Shown: positions 26,877 to 36,310, numbered from the stretch's first letter. The stretch: 64,000 nt of DNA from Myceligenerans salitolerans (GCF_017349295.1 NZ_JAFMPK010000047.1:1-64000); one strand, 5' to 3'. Numbers and translations: made by a program. The notes: generated by a model from the sequence alone, not told the origin.

Positions 26877-27413
26877 ATGGGATACCTGTCCAGGGCCGGC
26901 ATCGCCGCGGGGGTGGCTGTCGCCGCGACCGCCACGTTCCTCGGTGCCCCCACGATGGCGGAAGCGGTACGGGGGGAGGCCGCCGCCGACCTTCCCCCGT
27001 TCGCGGTGGAAACGTTCGACTACCCGCGGTCGGACGAGATCCTCGCCGAGCACGGCGTCCTGCTGGAGCGGGGCGACGGCCGCATCGTCGCCGACCTCGA
27101 GTGCGCGACGGAGCCGGATGAGGACGGTGTGGGTGCGATGAGGGTGAGGTACACCGTGGAGTCGGGTGGGGCCCGCACGCTCTGTCTGGTGGTGCGCGGT
27201 GACTCGGGCCGTATCGACCTGCGTGTGCCGAACGTGTTCTCGATCCGTGGGGACGGGTACGAGACGGGGGTCGGCCACGATTTCACGGCGGTCGTGGACA
27301 CGCCGTCGGACGACCCCGTCGAGATCACCGGGGACGGCGACTCGTACACGCCCGTGGGCATCGGCGCTGATCCTGACTCCGAGCCGACGGTTCTCCTGCA
27401 GATCACGGTCTGA
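26877..27413 (+). CDS. Small secreted protein of unknown function, first copy of a shared C-terminal domain
   Basis: A 178-residue protein with a signal peptide (about 1-30, ending APTMAEA) and one globular domain (about 45-178). The domain has a conserved Cys pair (LECAT and TLCLVV) and the blocks MRVRYTVESGG, GRIDLRVPNV, SIRGDGYETG and GIGADP. Nearly the same domain closes the 1076-residue protein encoded next. I do not recognise it as a named family. The ATG at 26877 has AGGAG at 26866-26870; a GTG at 26871 is less well placed. The region beyond the signal peptide is likely a beta-rich binding domain. Confidence 0.85.
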   Translation: MGYLSRAGIAAGVAVAATATFLGAPTMAEAVRGEAAADLPPFAVETFDYPRSDEILAEHGVLLERGDGRIVADLECATEPDEDGVGAMRVRYTVESGGARTLCLVVRGDSGRIDLRVPNVFSIRGDGYETGVGHDFTAVVDTPSDDPVEITGDGDSYTPVGIGADPDSEPTVLLQITV

Positions 27414-27510
27414 GGCAGCGAAGAGTTCACGGTATGCGCCGTCAGTCCGTGGTGCGCCGAACGATCAGAAATCGACCGTAGGTCCGGTCACTGGATGGAT
27501 GGAGGCTGGG

Positions 27511-30500
27511 ATGGTGCGACGTCTGTTCGCCGCGCTGGCAGGTGCGGCGACGATCATGGCCGGTGTGGCGGCCCCGGCGACGGCGGTGACCGGTGGGGAC
27601 CCGGTCACGTCGGGGAGCGCGCCGTACCTGGTGAAGGTCCGCTCCGGTGACGACCGCTCCTGCTCCGGTGCGCTCGTGCGTCCGCAGTGGGTGCTGACGG
27701 TGGCCTCCTGTGTCGCCGGTGACGGTGGTTCCCTTGCCACCGGTAGGCCGCCGGTGGCCGCGAAGGTGGTCGTGGGCGGCGCACACGCGGATACCTCGGC
27801 GCGCACCCTGGAGGCCGACCGAGTGGTGCCGCACCCTGACCGCGACCTGGCCCTGCTTCGCCTCGTCCTGCCCGCAGAGGGCGTCGGGGCGGCCACCATC
27901 CCCTCGACGGCCCCCGTCACCGGCCTCGCGTCCGTCCTGGCCGGATTCGGTCGCACGGCCGACACCTGGGTGCCCGACGCCGCCGAGCGCTCCACGGGCG
28001 CCGTCGGCGAGGTGGGCGCGGCGACCTTCACCTGGTCGGACGCGGCCGGAGCGGTGGGCGCCTGTCTCGGCGATGCCGGTGCCCCCGTGACACGCGCTGG
28101 TGGGGCGGTGCTGCTGGGGCTCGCGGTCGGTTCCGACCGGGCGCGGTGTCTCGCCGAGGAGTCGGAGCCCGCGGCGGTGACGACCGTGGTGCGCGTGGAC
28201 GGCCTCGAGGACTGGGTGGACCGAAACGCACCTGCTCTGAGCACGCAGTTCGGCTGGGAGTACCGGAGCACGACGGCGGGCATCGGCGGCTACGACCTCG
28301 CGTCGGCGGCCGACGAGGTGATCGCCTTCGACTACGAGAGCAGCGGGCGAGCGGACCATCTCCTGCTGTACCGGCCCGGTGGCAAGGCCCTCCAGGTCGT
28401 GCGACGCGACGCGGACGGAACGTACACGAGGGTGTTCCGGAGCGCGACCGGCCTCGGTGACTGGGTGCTGGACAACCCGGTGGACAAGATCATCGCGTTC
28501 GACCTCGAGGGCAGCGGCAAGCTCGACGATCTGCTCGTGTACCGGGTGGGTGTGGGCTCGCCGGAGGTGCCGAACTACGCGGTGTTCAGCCGGAACGCCG
28601 ACGGGGACTTCGTGAGGAAGCGTGAGAACGCCTGGGGCCTGGTGCGGAACCATCCCGACGCGCAGGTGGTCGCGATCGACTACGAGGGCACGGGCAAGCT
28701 GGACGACCTCCTGCAGTACGCGCCCTCCTCCGGAGGGACGGCGGCGGTCGTGGACCCGCGGACCTGGGGATACTCGTTGCCGCACGCCACGTCGCTGGGT
28801 GGCTGGACGTTCGGCGCCGGTGACCGGGTGGTCCCGTTCGACCGGGAGCACGACGGCATCACCGACGACCTGTTCGTGTACCGGCCCGGAGCGGCGAAGA
28901 AGTACGAGGTCCTCAGCCGGAGCGAGAACGGCGGCTATGTCACGGTGGACGCCGCCACGTGGACGCCGCTCGCGAACACGAGCGACCGGGTGGTCGCCAT
29001 GGACTACGACCACGACGGCCTGGACGACGACCTCGTGGCCTACCGCCCGGTGAACGGCGGTATCGGGATGGTCAGCGTGATCACGTGGGACGCGGCGACC
29101 GACACCTACGAGCCGCTCGCCGGCCCGCGCGCCGGCGGGCTCGGCGGGTTCGACCTGACGAGGGCCGCCGATCGGCTGGTTCCGTTCGAAGGGCAGGGCA
29201 CCGGCTCGCGAACCCTGGTGCTGGGGTACCGGCCCGGGGCGAGGAGCGCCTGGGCGATCAAGCGGCTCGACCACGCCGAAAGTCAGTACGAGAACGCGCA
29301 CACCAGCTATGCGGGCATCGCAGGGTTCGACCTGTCGGACACCCGCGACAGGGCGATCGCGTACGACTTCGACCACGGCGGCCGGGCGGACCACGTCCTC
29401 CTGTACCGGCCCGGCGGCCGGCTCGTGGTGATCGCCGAGCGCCACGCGGACGGTACGTACACGGAGGTGTTCCGTGGCTCGGGCATCGGCGACTGGCCGC
29501 TCGCCGACGCGGCCGACAGGATCGTCGCGTTCGACTTCGAAGGCGACGGCAAGCTGGACGACCTTCTCGTGTACCGGCCGGGCGTGGGATCTGCCACCGT
29601 ACGCAACGTCGCGGTGTACGGCAGGGACGCGTCGGGCCAGTTCGTCAAGAAGTACCAGAACGCCTGGGGCCTCGTACGTGGCGGCGACGATCCGCAGCTC
29701 GTCCCGGTGGACTTCGACGGTGACGGCAAGCTCGACGAGGTCATGCAGTACGACCCGAGCGCGGGCGGCACGGCGGCCGTGGTGTCGGCCCCGGAATTCG
29801 GGTACGTGATGCGGCACACCACGTCGCTGGGCGGCTGGACGTTCGCCGCCGGCGACCGCGTGACGCCGTTCGACGGCGACCACGACGGGAAGCCGAACGA
29901 CCTGCTCGTCTACCGGCCCGGCACGGCCAGGAAATACGCGGTCGTCAGTCGCGACAGCTCCTCGGCCTACGCCAAGCAGACCGAGGGTACCTGGTCCGCC
30001 CTGGGCAGCACGACCAGCCGGGTGATCGCGACCGCCTACGACGACGGGAAGCTCGACGACCTGCTCGCCTACGCGCCGGGCGCGACCACGACGGCGATCC
30101 GGACGGCCACCGCGAGCGGGTTCACCACGGTCCGCCCCGACCGGTCCGGCGGTCTCGGCGGTTTCACCATCGCCTCCACGCGGGACCGGCTGGTCAGCGT
30201 GGAGGCAGCCGACGGCGGCAGGGCCCACGTGTTCGGATACCGCCCGAGCCAGAAGGTCGCCGTGGTCCTGGACCGCACCCGAACGCCGGACGCGACGGTC
30301 ACGGTCTCACGGCCGGCGGGGGACACGTCGCTGGTCGAGAGGTTCGCCTACCCGGACGCGGAGCGGATCGGGGCGCAGCTCGGCATCGAGCTCGTCTCGG
30401 GCGACGGGAACATCGTGGTCGACGTCGAGTGTGCGACGCAGCCCGACGCGGACGGCGTGGGCGCGATGAGGGTCAGATACACCGTCGAGTCCGGCGGGGC

Positions 30501-30741
30501 GCGCACGCTCTGTCTGGTGGTCCACGGTGAGTCGGGGCGTATCGACCTGCGCGTGCCGAACGTGTACTCGATCCGCGGCGACGGCTACGAGACCGGGACG
30601 GGCCACGACTTCACCGCGGTGGTCGACACGCCGTCGGGCGAGCCGGTGGAGATCACCGGGGACGCCGATTCGTACACGCCCGTGGGGATCGGTGCCGATC
30701 CGGGTTCCGAACCAACGGTTCTGCTGCAGATCACGGTCTGA
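27511..30741 (+). CDS. Secreted trypsin-fold pseudoprotease with 12 FG-GAP-like repeats and the shared C-terminal domain
   Basis: A 1076-residue exported protein. A signal peptide (1-25) leads to a trypsin (S1)-like domain (about 26-235) in which two catalytic residues are gone. The His motif reads LTVASC (Ser66) and the nucleophile motif GDAGAP (Ala189), while the Asp (RDLALLRL, Asp112) remains. Twelve repeats with the core PFDxxxDGxxDDLLVYRPG follow in two related sets of six (about 240-590 and 590-930), suggesting one or two beta-propellers. The last ~130 residues match the preceding small protein closely. The ATG at 27511 has GGAGG six bases upstream. It probably binds a surface or partner instead of cutting peptides. 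Confidence 0.88.
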   Translation: MVRRLFAALAGAATIMAGVAAPATAVTGGDPVTSGSAPYLVKVRSGDDRSCSGALVRPQWVLTVASCVAGDGGSLATGRPPVAAKVVVGGAHADTSARTLEADRVVPHPDRDLALLRLVLPAEGVGAATIPSTAPVTGLASVLAGFGRTADTWVPDAAERSTGAVGEVGAATFTWSDAAGAVGACLGDAGAPVTRAGGAVLLGLAVGSDRARCLAEESEPAAVTTVVRVDGLEDWVDRNAPALSTQFGWEYRSTTAGIGGYDLASAADEVIAFDYESSGRADHLLLYRPGGKALQVVRRDADGTYTRVFRSATGLGDWVLDNPVDKIIAFDLEGSGKLDDLLVYRVGVGSPEVPNYAVFSRNADGDFVRKRENAWGLVRNHPDAQVVAIDYEGTGKLDDLLQYAPSSGGTAAVVDPRTWGYSLPHATSLGGWTFGAGDRVVPFDREHDGITDDLFVYRPGAAKKYEVLSRSENGGYVTVDAATWTPLANTSDRVVAMDYDHDGLDDDLVAYRPVNGGIGMVSVITWDAATDTYEPLAGPRAGGLGGFDLTRAADRLVPFEGQGTGSRTLVLGYRPGARSAWAIKRLDHAESQYENAHTSYAGIAGFDLSDTRDRAIAYDFDHGGRADHVLLYRPGGRLVVIAERHADGTYTEVFRGSGIGDWPLADAADRIVAFDFEGDGKLDDLLVYRPGVGSATVRNVAVYGRDASGQFVKKYQNAWGLVRGGDDPQLVPVDFDGDGKLDEVMQYDPSAGGTAAVVSAPEFGYVMRHTTSLGGWTFAAGDRVTPFDGDHDGKPNDLLVYRPGTARKYAVVSRDSSSAYAKQTEGTWSALGSTTSRVIATAYDDGKLDDLLAYAPGATTTAIRTATASGFTTVRPDRSGGLGGFTIASTRDRLVSVEAADGGRAHVFGYRPSQKVAVVLDRTRTPDATVTVSRPAGDTSLVERFAYPDAERIGAQLGIELVSGDGNIVVDVECATQPDADGVGAMRVRYTVESGGARTLCLVVHGESGRIDLRVPNVYSIRGDGYETGTGHDFTAVVDTPSGEPVEITGDADSYTPVGIGADPGSEPTVLLQITV

Positions 30742-30776
30742 GGCGACGAAGTCAGATGGACGAGGAGGGTCCGACA

Positions 30777-33700
30777 GTGGGAAGCATCTCCGTTCGAAGG
30801 CCGTGGCGCACGACGTCGAGACGAGGAGCCCGTGCGGCTCTCGTCGTTGCCGTGGCCGCGGGTCTGACAGTTCCCGGTATCGCGCCGCAGGCCGGTGAGG
30901 CCCAGGCTGCCGAGACGTCGCAGGTCTGCTCGCGAGCCGGCGTGCTCGCGGCACGCGACGCCGGCGGACCGCAGGTCAGGGAGGCCGCCGAGGCGGCCCT
31001 GGTCGGTACCGAGGAGGAGGTGTGCGCCTTCGTCCACGACCAGTGGAGCACGCTCGAACTCGTCGACCGTGAGATCGTCGCGACCCAGATGTTCGCGAGC
31101 GGCGGTCCAGCGATGCAGGCGACCCTTACCCCGCTCCTGGACGCGGAGGATCCCGAGGCTCTTCGCACCTTTCTCACGGACGGCTGGAACGACCCGTGGC
31201 TGGCCGACCAGGAGATCCGGATCAACCAGTTGGCCGCCACCGGCGGCCCTCAGGTGAGGTCCGCCGCTCGCGCCGCCCTGGACGCGGGCACGCCCGAGGC
31301 CATGCGCGAGTTCCTCGACGGCGGCTGGCTGACGGCTCACCAGACGGACCGCGAACTGCAGGTCAACCAGGCGTATGCGGCGGGCGGACCGATCGTGAAG
31401 GATACGGCCGCCGCGGCACTCGATGACGGTAGCCCCGACGCGATCGCCCGGTTCCTGGAGATCGACTGGGGCGTGGCCGCTGCCAGGGACCACGAGCAGG
31501 AGACCGTCGCCGGCCTCCTGCAGGCGGCCGAGGCCGCGGGCAGCGAGGCGCAGGCCGCGACCCAGGCTGCGACCGACGACGCTGATCGGGCCGTCGCAGC
31601 GGCGGCGTCCGCGAAGGCGGCGGCGGCCAAGGCGCGGGACGAGGCACAGGCGGCAGGCAGCGACCGGAGGCGGGCCGAGACCGCTGCGGCGAATGCAGCA
31701 CGTGCGGCCCAGCAGGCGGCAAGTGCCGCGGGAGCAGCGGTCGGCGCGGCCAACGACGCCGCTGCCGCGGCACGTACCGCGGCCAACGCCGCCGTCCGGG
31801 TCGCGATGGCAGCCGCTCTGGCCGAGCGGAAGGCGGCCGAGGCGTCCCGTGCCGCCGCAGAGGCGCGGAGCGACCGGGAGGCCGCTGACGCCGCCCGGCA
31901 GAAAGCGGGAGAGGCACGTGCGGCGGCTGACGCCGCAGGCGATGCCGAGGAAGCACTCCAGGAAGCTCTCAGCGCGGCGCAGCAGGTGGAGGCTGCGTCG
32001 GAAGCGGCGATCTCTGCGATCGGCAACTCGAACGACGCGGCACGCGCGGCCCAGGAGGCGGGCGAGGCAGCGGCTGCCGCCGGTGCCGACGCGTCGGAGG
32101 TGTACGCGGCGGCCGAGCGTGCGCGGGCTGCGGCGCTGCGCGCGCAGCGGGCCGCCCAGGAGGCCGTGGACTTCGCCAGGTACGCTCGCGATCAGGCGAT
32201 CGTCGCCCGCAACGCGGCCCGGTCCGCGGCGGCCCATGCGCGCGCAGCGGCCGATGCAGCCGAGGACGCAGCGGAGCACGCTGGCGAGGCCGTGGACGCG
32301 GCGCGCCTGGCCAGAGAGCACGCGGATGCCGCGACACAGGCGGCACGGGCCGCACGGCTCTCTGCCCAGCAGGCTCAGGAAGTCTACGAGGAAGCACGTC
32401 GCCAGGACCGGCTCCGTCTTGCTCGCGAGCACGAGCAAATGATCGAGTCCGCGCGGGACGCGGCCCGGGTGGTCGAGGAGGCGCGGCAGGTCGACGCGCC
32501 GACCGTGAACACACCGAGATCGCAGTGGCGCCCACCTACGGTCGAGGCGGCACTCGTCGTCGCGAACGACTCGGGCTCGTCCCGGGAGGCGGCTGTTGCC
32601 GGTGCGCGTGAGGCTGCGCTCGGCCTCGTCGACTCGGGAGGAACGTGGACTCGGGAGGCGGCGCGCGCGGCGCTGGTCGGTGACGAGGAGCAGGTTCTCG
32701 CGTTCGCCCGCGGCGGGCTGCAGTCCGCGGAGGGCATGGACGACCGGACCACGTTGGTCGGACTGTCGACCGTCGGCACGGCGGCGATGCGCGACGCCGT
32801 CGAGGACGTGCTGGAGGGTTCGGACGCCGAGGTCGCTGAGTTTCTGGAGCACCCGGACTACCCGGAGCGGCGGGGTGAGGACGAACTGGAGACGACACGG
32901 ATTCTTGCCGCAGCGCGCGAGGCCGGGGACTCGCACACGGTCGACGCCGCGACGGCCGCGTTGGACGACGGTTCCTCCGCCGCCCTGCGTGAGTTCGTCG
33001 AGACCGGACAGCTCGCTGCGCGGGAGGCCGACGCCGAGATCAAGGTCACCCAGATCTTTCAGAACGCACCCGAGGGCAGCGAGCTCAGGATCAACGCCGA
33101 GGTCGCTCTCGAGGGACCGCCAGCATTCCGGGAGCGCTTCCTGGCTACCGGCCGCCACGAGGCCGCCATGCGCGACCATCGGACCGCCGCCCACGTGGAG
33201 ACGATGAGCTCCCTGGTTCTGCAGGTTGTCGAGGTGGCGGCACGAGCGACCGAGAACGAGAAGCGCGCATGGGAGGAGGCCGCGCGCGCTGCTGGAGCGG
33301 CCCAAGAGGCCGCGAACTACGCGGACCAGGCCGCCGAGGCCGCGGACGAGGCCGACGCGCACGCTGTTGCAGCGACGGACGCCGCGCTTCGGGCCAGCCG
33401 CTCCGCGGCGGACGCGAAACGGTCTGCGGACACGGCGGTGGACGCCGCCGCCAGGGCAGGGCGCTCGGCGGATGCGGCGGCGCAGTCGGCGACCTGGGCG
33501 ACCGTCTCCCTGGCGAGGGCGGTCAAGTACGCACAGGAGGCGACGGACAGCGCGAACCAGGCGTGGCACGATGCCAACGCGGCTGGCCAGAGCGCGATCG
33601 ACGCGGCAGCAGAGTTCGAGGCCGCGTATCAGGCGGCGTACGACCTGATGCTTGGCGACCTCGTCGTGGAGGCGATGGAGATCGCCGAGACGAAATGGCC

Positions 33701-34613
33701 CGTGGGGTGCCTTCTGCCCTCAGGCGAGCATGACCAGGACTGCCTGAACCGGGTCGCCGACACGATCATCGCCCTGGATGAGCAAGGCCTCGACCCGACA
33801 CGCCTCGCGTACATCAACGGCATGACGTGCGAAGCGCTGTTCGGCAACGGGGGCAAGCTCTTCGACGAGTGCATCGCGAACGTCCTGAACCTGAACTTCA
33901 TCGGTGCGCTTCAGACGGACCTGGCCTGGGCCGTGTACTGGCCCATCCTGCACACCCTGGAACCGATCCTGGGACTGGAGCTCGAGATACTCACCGGCGG
34001 TGCCACGAGCCAGTACTGCAAGCGCACCCCGAGTGACGCCTGCGAGGAGATCCTCGGTGAGATCTTCGGGGGGCTCACCGAAGAACTTCCGGACTACACC
34101 TCACTGGAGTACTGGCACGGCTGGTTCGAGGCTTGGCGGGAGTACTGGGAGGTCCCCAGCCTGCAGAGCGCGGCCCTGGACAACTTCACGATGGTCTCGG
34201 AGTACTTCGCCAACACGTGCCTCGCCGCGGGCAGCGGCGGAGCGGTCTCCCTGTGCGCGGAGGAACGCGTTCGGGAAGCGCTCGACGACCTGGCCTGGAC
34301 ACCGCCCAGCTTCAGCGTCGGCGGGCACACCGTCAGGATGACGACAGAGCAGATGGTGCACGTGGTGAGCCGTCAGACCTGGGATTACTTCGGCGCCATG
34401 CCGACGAACGTCCAGGCCTACTTCGCGCCGACCGACACCGTCGCCGACCTCGACCGCTACCTGGCGGCGGTCGTCCAGCACAACGAGGCACAGATACGCG
34501 ACTACCTGGAGGGGAGACGCGCGAGTTCCCAGTTCAGCCTGGAGATGGACGGCCACGTCTATGTGATCGGCCTGCAGCGAGACGGGACGATCGTGCAGTT
34601 CTACCGCCAATGA
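30777..34613 (+). CDS. Giant secreted ALF-repeat/coiled-coil protein with toxin-like C-terminus
   Basis: About 1278 residues, exported by a signal peptide ending GEAQA. Four ALF-type repeats (pattern GGPxVRxAAxAALxxGTPEAxxxFLxxGW) are followed by ~300 residues of Ala-rich coiled coil, four more ALF repeats, a second coiled coil and a Cys-containing globular C-terminus from about residue 960. The last ~95 residues (MTTEQMVHVVSRQTWDYF, ending GTIVQFYRQ) resemble the H-x-x-x-R pattern and terminal strand of small RNase-like polymorphic toxins, though this is only a visual match. No immunity-like gene follows. The GTG at 30777 has GGAGG at 30764; an in-frame ATG at 30756 is an alternative. Confidence 0.8.
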   Translation: MGSISVRRPWRTTSRRGARAALVVAVAAGLTVPGIAPQAGEAQAAETSQVCSRAGVLAARDAGGPQVREAAEAALVGTEEEVCAFVHDQWSTLELVDREIVATQMFASGGPAMQATLTPLLDAEDPEALRTFLTDGWNDPWLADQEIRINQLAATGGPQVRSAARAALDAGTPEAMREFLDGGWLTAHQTDRELQVNQAYAAGGPIVKDTAAAALDDGSPDAIARFLEIDWGVAAARDHEQETVAGLLQAAEAAGSEAQAATQAATDDADRAVAAAASAKAAAAKARDEAQAAGSDRRRAETAAANAARAAQQAASAAGAAVGAANDAAAAARTAANAAVRVAMAAALAERKAAEASRAAAEARSDREAADAARQKAGEARAAADAAGDAEEALQEALSAAQQVEAASEAAISAIGNSNDAARAAQEAGEAAAAAGADASEVYAAAERARAAALRAQRAAQEAVDFARYARDQAIVARNAARSAAAHARAAADAAEDAAEHAGEAVDAARLAREHADAATQAARAARLSAQQAQEVYEEARRQDRLRLAREHEQMIESARDAARVVEEARQVDAPTVNTPRSQWRPPTVEAALVVANDSGSSREAAVAGAREAALGLVDSGGTWTREAARAALVGDEEQVLAFARGGLQSAEGMDDRTTLVGLSTVGTAAMRDAVEDVLEGSDAEVAEFLEHPDYPERRGEDELETTRILAAAREAGDSHTVDAATAALDDGSSAALREFVETGQLAAREADAEIKVTQIFQNAPEGSELRINAEVALEGPPAFRERFLATGRHEAAMRDHRTAAHVETMSSLVLQVVEVAARATENEKRAWEEAARAAGAAQEAANYADQAAEAADEADAHAVAATDAALRASRSAADAKRSADTAVDAAARAGRSADAAAQSATWATVSLARAVKYAQEATDSANQAWHDANAAGQSAIDAAAEFEAAYQAAYDLMLGDLVVEAMEIAETKWPVGCLLPSGEHDQDCLNRVADTIIALDEQGLDPTRLAYINGMTCEALFGNGGKLFDECIANVLNLNFIGALQTDLAWAVYWPILHTLEPILGLELEILTGGATSQYCKRTPSDACEEILGEIFGGLTEELPDYTSLEYWHGWFEAWREYWEVPSLQSAALDNFTMVSEYFANTCLAAGSGGAVSLCAEERVREALDDLAWTPPSFSVGGHTVRMTTEQMVHVVSRQTWDYFGAMPTNVQAYFAPTDTVADLDRYLAAVVQHNEAQIRDYLEGRRASSQFSLEMDGHVYVIGLQRDGTIVQFYRQ

Positions 34614-34665
34614 CGGCCGCCTCTGGCTTCGCGTTCCTCAACGACATCCCACTGGAAAGAGAGAC

Positions 34666-36264
34666 ATGACCACGGAACCTCACCACCGCCGCGCGGCCGT
34701 CGGCGTCGCCGCCGCGCTGACCGCCGCCCTGCTGACGGCGCCCCTGCTCGTGCCGGCCGCCACCGCCGTCGTCGGGACGACGACGGCGGACGAGGACTAT
34801 GCGTTCACCGCGCGGCTAGCGATCGGTGACGAGGAGAACGGGCGTGCCTGCTCCGGTGCGCTGATCGCGACGTCGTGGGTGCTCACGGCCGCGAGCTGCT
34901 TCGCGGAGGACCCGGCGACGGGCACGCCGCCCGCGGCGGGGGCACCGCCGATGACCACGGTCGCCACGATCGGCCGCGCCGACCTGACGACCGACTCGGG
35001 GCAGGAGCGCGACGTCGTCGAGCTGGTCCCGCACGAGTCGCGTGACCTCGTCCTGGCGCGCCTGTTCGGCCCGGTCCCGGAGATCGCGCCGGTCGAGGTG
35101 GCGGCCGGGCCGCCTGCGGCCGGGTCCGAGCTCGTCGTGCCCGGCTACGGCAGGACGGCGACCGAGTGGGCTCCGCTGCGGCGGCACGCCGGCACCTTCG
35201 TCGTCGACGCCGTGTCGGGCGGCGACATCGCCGTCACCGGGCAGGACGGCGCGGCCGTCTGCGCCGGCGACACCGGCGGGCCCGCCTTGCGGCTGACGGC
35301 TGACGGCCCCCGGCTCGTCGCGGTGAACAGCCGGTCCTGGCAGGGCGGCTGTTTCGGGAGCGACCCGGCCGAGACGCGCACCGGCGCGATCGAGGCCCGG
35401 GTCGACGACGTCGCCGGCTGGATCGAGGGGGTCGTGCAGCGTGAGGAGCCCGAGCCGCCGCCGGCCACCCCGGCGATCTGCGATCCGTCGCGGTGCCTCC
35501 CCGACTTCAGCGGCGACAAGAAGGCCGACGTCGTCGGCGTCGATTCCGACGGCTACCTCTGGCACTTCCCCCAGGCCGCGGGCAACCGGCTCGGCTCCGG
35601 ACAGCGGTTCGGCCCTGGCTGGGACACCTGGGAGTCCGTCATGGCCGCGGACTGGAGCGGTGACGGCACCGATGACATCGTCGGGGTCGACGCCGACGGC
35701 GACCTCTGGTACTACCCGCACCAGCGGAACGACGACGGCGTGAACTACTTCAGCCCTCGGACCCAGATCGGGCACGGCTGGGACCGCATGACCACGGTGA
35801 TGGCGGCGGACTGGACCGGCAACGGCCGCGCCGACATGCTGGCGGTGACCGGCGCGGGCGACCTGCTGCTCTACGAGCGTCGTGGTACCGGCAGCGCCAT
35901 GGAATCACCGGTCCGGATCGGGCACGGCTGGGACCAGATGCGCCAGGTGGCCGCGGAGGACGGTACCCGGGACGGCCGCGCCGACATCTTCGCGCTCGAC
36001 GGCTCGGGGAAGCTCTGGCTGTACCCGCACACCGGGAGCGGCAACGGCTTCGGCAGCCGCGTCGAGATGGCGTCCGGCTGGGGCGACCACACGACGATCG
36101 TCGCCGCCGACTGGAGCGGTGACGGCACGGCGGACATCATCGCCCGCAACACCAACGGCGACCTGTACTACTACGCCCACTGGTACAACGCGACCGACGG
36201 CCACTACCTCGCCGACCCGGTGAAGATCAGCCAGGGCTGGGGGAGCTGGCTCCATATCGTCTGA
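34666..36264 (+). CDS. Secreted trypsin-fold pseudoprotease with FG-GAP/VCBS repeats
   Basis: A 532-residue exported protein. A signal peptide (about 1-35) is followed by an S1-like domain (about 40-255) with LTAASC in place of LTAAHC (His to Ser77) and GDTGGP in place of GDSGGP (Ser to Thr203), so normal protease activity is unlikely. Then come about five repeats of ~48 residues with VMAADWSGDGTDDIVGVD-like cores and WYYP strands, a calcium-binding propeller type. It has the same overall plan as the protein at 27511 but lacks its C-terminal domain and its repeats are of a different subtype. A hairpin follows directly. Confidence 0.9.
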   Translation: MTTEPHHRRAAVGVAAALTAALLTAPLLVPAATAVVGTTTADEDYAFTARLAIGDEENGRACSGALIATSWVLTAASCFAEDPATGTPPAAGAPPMTTVATIGRADLTTDSGQERDVVELVPHESRDLVLARLFGPVPEIAPVEVAAGPPAAGSELVVPGYGRTATEWAPLRRHAGTFVVDAVSGGDIAVTGQDGAAVCAGDTGGPALRLTADGPRLVAVNSRSWQGGCFGSDPAETRTGAIEARVDDVAGWIEGVVQREEPEPPPATPAICDPSRCLPDFSGDKKADVVGVDSDGYLWHFPQAAGNRLGSGQRFGPGWDTWESVMAADWSGDGTDDIVGVDADGDLWYYPHQRNDDGVNYFSPRTQIGHGWDRMTTVMAADWTGNGRADMLAVTGAGDLLLYERRGTGSAMESPVRIGHGWDQMRQVAAEDGTRDGRADIFALDGSGKLWLYPHTGSGNGFGSRVEMASGWGDHTTIVAADWSGDGTADIIARNTNGDLYYYAHWYNATDGHYLADPVKISQGWGSWLHIV

Positions 36265-36273
36265 CCAGGTACC

Positions 36274-36300
36274 GGACGGCCCTGGCCGGCGGGGCCGTCC
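36274..36300 (+). terminator. Hairpin after the second pseudoprotease gene
   Basis: GGACGGCCC pairs perfectly with GGGCCGTCC across a 9-base loop, 10 bases after the stop codon. No T-run follows, but position and stem fit a terminator for the secreted-protein locus. Confidence 0.65.
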
Positions 36301-36310
36301 CACCGTCGTC

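Noticed and set aside
27442-30228. A long open frame (928 codons) on the minus strand opposite the first pseudoprotease
   Set aside because: The plus-strand frame has a signal peptide, S1 fold, repeats and a known-type C-terminus; the minus frame shows only low-complexity Arg/Gly/Val composition typical of GC-rich antisense frames.
31500-32480. Ala-rich repeats of the ALF protein as a DNA repeat or CRISPR-like array
   Set aside because: The periodicity is protein-level coiled coil with variable codons; there are no identical direct repeats with unique spacers.
30585-33569. A 994-codon minus-strand open frame opposite the ALF-repeat protein
   Set aside because: It is a consequence of GC-rich Ala-codon repeats on the other strand; no start signal or domain is visible.
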